Of a stretch of 64,000 nt of DNA, positions 61,755-64,000 are shown in pieces. Position numbers and translations under genes: made by a program. Source of the DNA: Tropicimonas marinistellae (GTDB lineage: Bacteria; Pseudomonadota; Alphaproteobacteria; Rhodobacterales; Rhodobacteraceae); the NCBI RefSeq assembly GCF_001509585.1, contig NZ_LNCI01000002.1, forward strand, positions 434,001 through 498,000, given 5' to 3'. Position 1 is the first letter of the stretch, and each line of letters starts with the position of its first letter. A model generated the notes under the pieces. It did no database searches and was not told where the DNA came from. It saw only the letters and a list, made by a program, of their open reading frames with translations.

Positions 61755-61886
61755 ATGCTTCCGACGCCCGTGCAAACAAGGCACGAGCAATTGAAGAACC
61801 AAATTCACTACCTGATGCAGCGCTTCGGCATGAGCGAGACGCAAGCCCGCACCGTTGCGCTGCTGGTTTGGGGGGCTGCGCGATGA
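61755..61886 (+). CDS. Small protein, 43 residues, coupled to the HNH-like gene
   Basis: ATG at 61755 opens a 43-residue frame, MLPTPVQTRHEQLKNQIHYL onward, ending GAAR, whose TGA overlaps the next ATG (ATGA at 61883-61886). The composition is typical of a real short protein with an amphipathic helix. The overlap supports translation. Function unknown. Confidence 0.55.
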   Translation: MLPTPVQTRHEQLKNQIHYLMQRFGMSETQARTVALLVWGAAR

Positions 61887-62125
61887 CAAAGGTCGAACGC
61901 AAGCCAACCCGCCAACAGTTGTGGCGTAAACGCCATCCGAAAAGCTATCTGGCGCATCTCTGCGTGCAGAACGCCATGCGGCTCGGAGTGCTCACCCGCC
62001 AGCCCTGCGCCGTCTGTGGGGCAACCAAGTCCGAAGCGCACCACCCCAACTACAACGACCCTCTGAACGTCATCTGGCTCTGCCGTCGGCATCACCGGGC
62101 GCTGCATGCGCGGGAGAGCAAATGA
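61883..62125 (+). CDS. Small zinc-binding HNH-like protein, 80 residues
   Basis: This 80-residue protein contains CAVCGATKSEAHHPNYNDPL and WLCRRHHRALH: a CxxC and CxxH zinc pair with a central HH, as in HNH endonuclease domains of phages. The size fits a minimal HNH protein. The stop overlaps the start of the TOPRIM protein gene. A nuclease role is plausible but not proven. Confidence 0.65.
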   Translation: MTKVERKPTRQQLWRKRHPKSYLAHLCVQNAMRLGVLTRQPCAVCGATKSEAHHPNYNDPLNVIWLCRRHHRALHARESK

Positions 62126-63000
62126 TGAGCGTTTATCAGGCCAGCCCGTTAAAGCGTCGTCGCGCCACCAAGGACGAGATGGAGGTTCGGGCGCAATTCC
62201 TCATCGGCTATGCGGTGGAGCATGCCCCGGTGACTGTACGGCAACTCTTCTACGCCGCGACAGTGGCAGCCGTACCCGGCATCGAGAAAACCGAGGCGGG
62301 ATACAACAAGGTGCAGGCGCAGGTCTTGGATCTGCGTCGCGCTGGACGGCTACCCTACGACACAATTTCGGATGCGACCCGGTACATGCGCAAGCCTCGC
62401 ACATACGACGGTTGGGAGGCCGCATTGCGGAACACGGCGCAACTGTATCGCAAGAACCTGTGGGCCGACAGCGAAGTTGAAGTTGAAATCTGGTTGGAGA
62501 AGTCGGCGTTGGCTGGCGTGCTCTATCCTGTCACGTCCGAATTTGACGTACCGCTCATGCCGACCGGCGGGTATACGTCCGAGACCTTCGCCTACGGTTC
62601 CGTCAACAACATGCGCGATACTGGCAAGACGCTGGTGATCTACGCCTTGTACGATTTCGACAGATCCGGCCGGGACGCGGCATATTCACTGCATGAAAAG
62701 GTGGACCGCTTCGGTGCCGAGTTTGACGTGCCGGTGTGGTTCCATCAGCTCGGGTTGACCTATGACCAAGTGATCGACCTCGAGCTCCCGACGCGCCCGG
62801 CCAAGAAGAACACCGCAGCGGATCGCCGGTGGCCCTATGACTTCGCTGCCGAGTTGGATGCCATTCCACCGGACACGATCCGCGACATCGTGCGAGATGC
62901 CATCGAGGAACATCTGCCCGCGTGCGAATTGGAACACCTGAAACGAGTAGAACAGGCTGAGCGCGAGACCCTGATGCGGTTCATCGGGAGGGACGTGTGA
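62122..63000 (+). CDS. TOPRIM protein resembling Spo11/topoisomerase VI subunit A
   Basis: This 292-residue protein has an N-terminal winged-helix-like part with VTVRQLFYAATVAAVPG (the FY is placed like the Tyr of the 5Y-CAP domain) and AQVLDLRRAGRLPYDTISD. A TOPRIM domain follows, with the metal Glu in WLEKSAL and the DxD pair in YALYDFDRSGRDAA. The order 5Y-CAP then TOPRIM is that of Spo11 and TopoVI-A, which break DNA by tyrosine attack. Here the protein stands without a TopoVI-B subunit, as in some phages and integrative elements. Function in the element is unknown. Confidence 0.6.
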   Translation: MMSVYQASPLKRRRATKDEMEVRAQFLIGYAVEHAPVTVRQLFYAATVAAVPGIEKTEAGYNKVQAQVLDLRRAGRLPYDTISDATRYMRKPRTYDGWEAALRNTAQLYRKNLWADSEVEVEIWLEKSALAGVLYPVTSEFDVPLMPTGGYTSETFAYGSVNNMRDTGKTLVIYALYDFDRSGRDAAYSLHEKVDRFGAEFDVPVWFHQLGLTYDQVIDLELPTRPAKKNTAADRRWPYDFAAELDAIPPDTIRDIVRDAIEEHLPACELEHLKRVEQAERETLMRFIGRDV

Positions 63001-63647
63001 TGACACGCAACTCTAACGGCGGCGAACACTGGACCAAGATGATCCGGCAGAACATGGAGACGCCAGCTTGGCGGGCGCTTTCCACGACAGCGCAGGCAAT
63101 ATATCCGTGGCTCAAGCTGGAGTGGAAGGGGCCGAAGGCGAACAACAATGGCAAAATCTCCATGTCCGTGCGGCAGATGGGGGAATGCGTTGGCTGCGAC
63201 AAGAAGACAGCCGGGCGAGCTTTCCATGAATTGCAGCGCAAGGGGTATGCCGTTGTCAAACGAACCGCGTGCCTGGGCATCGCTGGTGAGGCCCGTAGCC
63301 ACCTTATCGAACTCACCGAGATAGCCTGTCCGCCGAACGACCGTCCCCGAGCGCTCTTTCGAGAATGGCGTCCGGACGCGGAATTCCCCGTTGCCGAAGT
63401 GCGGACCAACAACCCTAGCGGCGTCAACGGAAAACAAAACCCTGTCCCCAAAATGGGGACGTCACGTCCCCAAAAACGGGACGAACAGAAAACCGACGTC
63501 CCCAAAATGGGGACAGCACGTCCCCAAAATTGGGACGAACAAGCCGAAATCCTTGAACCCTTCGTCCCCAAAACTGGGACACCCTTATCTACCAGGGGTT
63601 CGGGGGAAACGACTCAGCAAGCTACGACAAACGAGGTATTGAAATGA
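63000..63647 (+). CDS. Helix-turn-helix replication/partition-type protein with repeats
   Basis: This 215-residue protein has an N-terminal winged-helix-like domain (AQAIYPWLKLEWKGPKANNN, then SMSVRQMGECVGCDKKTAGR and AFHELQRKGYAVV), as in RepA/MarR-like replication initiators of plasmids and elements. The C-terminal part is low-complexity and contains repeated VPKMGT and RPQ..DE units. These are produced by five palindromic DNA repeats in two frames (63444-63580), so DNA constraint shapes the protein. ATG at 63000 has GGGAGGGAC upstream. The stop overlaps the next gene. Confidence 0.7.
   Translation: MTRNSNGGEHWTKMIRQNMETPAWRALSTTAQAIYPWLKLEWKGPKANNNGKISMSVRQMGECVGCDKKTAGRAFHELQRKGYAVVKRTACLGIAGEARSHLIELTEIACPPNDRPRALFREWRPDAEFPVAEVRTNNPSGVNGKQNPVPKMGTSRPQKRDEQKTDVPKMGTARPQNWDEQAEILEPFVPKTGTPLSTRGSGETTQQATTNEVLK
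63444..63580. repeat. Five helically phased 17-bp palindromic repeats
   Basis: GTCCCCAAAATGGGGAC at 63444-63460 and at 63498-63514, GTCCCCAAAAACGGGAC at 63466-63482, GTCCCCAAAATTGGGAC at 63520-63536, and GTCCCCAAAACTGGGAC at 63564-63580. Starts are 22, 32, 22 and 44 bases apart, close to 2, 3, 2 and 4 helical turns. All share GTCCCCAAAA and GGGAC. They lie inside the coding region of a helix-turn-helix protein. They look like iterons or operator sites, perhaps a replication or transfer origin of the element. Confidence 0.8.
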
Positions 63648-63898
63648 CCGCGCAGAAATACACCAAAGAGCAGGCTGAAATCGCACTGGAGGAAATGAAG
63701 CGGGTGCAGGAAATGCTGCGCCGCACCACCGCGACGATGAACGAAACCGGCGGCGACATCGAATGGTTCGCGAGCTTCCTTCTGCGTCACGCCATCGAGT
63801 TGCACTCCGAAATTTTCGGCTCTGAGCAATTGGAATTGGCGATAACGAAAATCGGCAAAGAATTGCTTGTTGGCGACGGCAAGGCCGGTCGCGCTTGA
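63644..63898 (+). CDS. Hypothetical protein, 84 residues
   Basis: This helical 84-residue protein (EQAEIALEEMKRVQEMLRRT, then DIEWFASFLLRHAIELHSEI) overlaps the preceding stop (ATGA). No family recognised. Regular composition and coupling support a real gene of the element. Confidence 0.6.
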   Translation: MTAQKYTKEQAEIALEEMKRVQEMLRRTTATMNETGGDIEWFASFLLRHAIELHSEIFGSEQLELAITKIGKELLVGDGKAGRA

Positions 63899-63911
63899 GG
63901 CGCTAATTGCT

Positions 63912-64000
63912 ATGGGATATCGTCTCATCAACGCTCAAGGCCGATGGCACGAGCCGACAATCCGCTTTTCCGCAAAGCCGATGGCAGAGCGCGAAAGTCA
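63912..64000 (+). CDS. Start of a further gene, cut by the window edge
   Basis: ATG at 63912 opens a frame that is still open at the window end, starting MGYRLINAQGRWHEPTIRF. It is only 29 codons long here, so no family can be named. It begins 13 bases after the preceding stop. Confidence 0.4.
   Translation, partial: MGYRLINAQGRWHEPTIRFSAKPMAERES

Noticed and set aside
63444-63580. CRISPR array
   Set aside because: Repeats are 17-bp palindromes with gaps of only about 5-27 bases inside an ORF, and no cas genes are present.

Overview
The window looks like chromosomal DNA of a GC-rich alphaproteobacterium, most likely a member of the Rhodobacterales. That placement is inferred from codon use and from the gene families present (truncated haemoglobin with a PAS/cyclase, NhaD-like antiporter, HlyD/DUF2955/FUSC efflux set, P4-type integrase); no rRNA or other phylogenetic marker is present.

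Region 1 (1-20.2 kb) is a redox, thiol and signalling neighbourhood. A minus-strand run reads OsmC, three tiny arginine-rich ORFs, two flavoprotein monooxygenase-like enzymes, an alpha/beta hydrolase, a truncated haemoglobin, a PAS/class III cyclase and a PAS histidine kinase. Next to it are a cysteine synthase fused to a glutaredoxin, a hybrid histidine kinase with an OmpR-type response regulator, a homocysteine S-methyltransferase, a GNAT acetyltransferase and a 1239-residue BTAD/ATPase regulator.

Region 2 (20.3-46.3 kb) is an apparently acquired island bordered by broken IS3-type fragments, with a dead IS6-type transposase at its left side. It holds an HdrD/GlpC-like protein with GlpA and GlpB, then a full Isp-type (group 1e-like) [NiFe] hydrogenase in the order small subunit, Isp1 (cytochrome b), Isp2 (HdrD/DsrK-like), large subunit. 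Directly behind the large subunit follow DsrE2, TusA, DsrE, DsrF, DsrH and a two-cysteine DsrC, then a c-type cytochrome, a YeeE/YedE transporter and an exported triple rhodanese. A maturation protease and hypC-A-B-D-F-E complete hydrogenase assembly. No dsrAB is present. The layout suggests that hydrogen oxidation (or evolution) is coupled through Isp1/Isp2 to the redox state of DsrC-bound sulfur. That is the main hypothesis of this annotation and is inferred from gene order, not demonstrated.

Region 3 (46.4-59.2 kb) starts with debris and a degraded tandem duplication. It then holds an alanine/cation symporter with a universal stress protein, a TetR gene with a palindromic operator, and a minus-strand efflux/antiporter operon (HlyD, DUF2955, FUSC, Na+/H+ antiporter) divergent from an AraC-type regulator.

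Region 4 (59.25 kb to the end) is the left part of an integrated element. A 3' tRNA fragment marks the attachment site, followed by a P4-type tyrosine recombinase, an AlpA-like regulator, an HNH-like small protein, a TOPRIM protein resembling Spo11/topoisomerase VI subunit A, and a helix-turn-helix protein whose gene contains five 17-bp palindromic repeats spaced close to whole helical turns. The element continues past the right edge.
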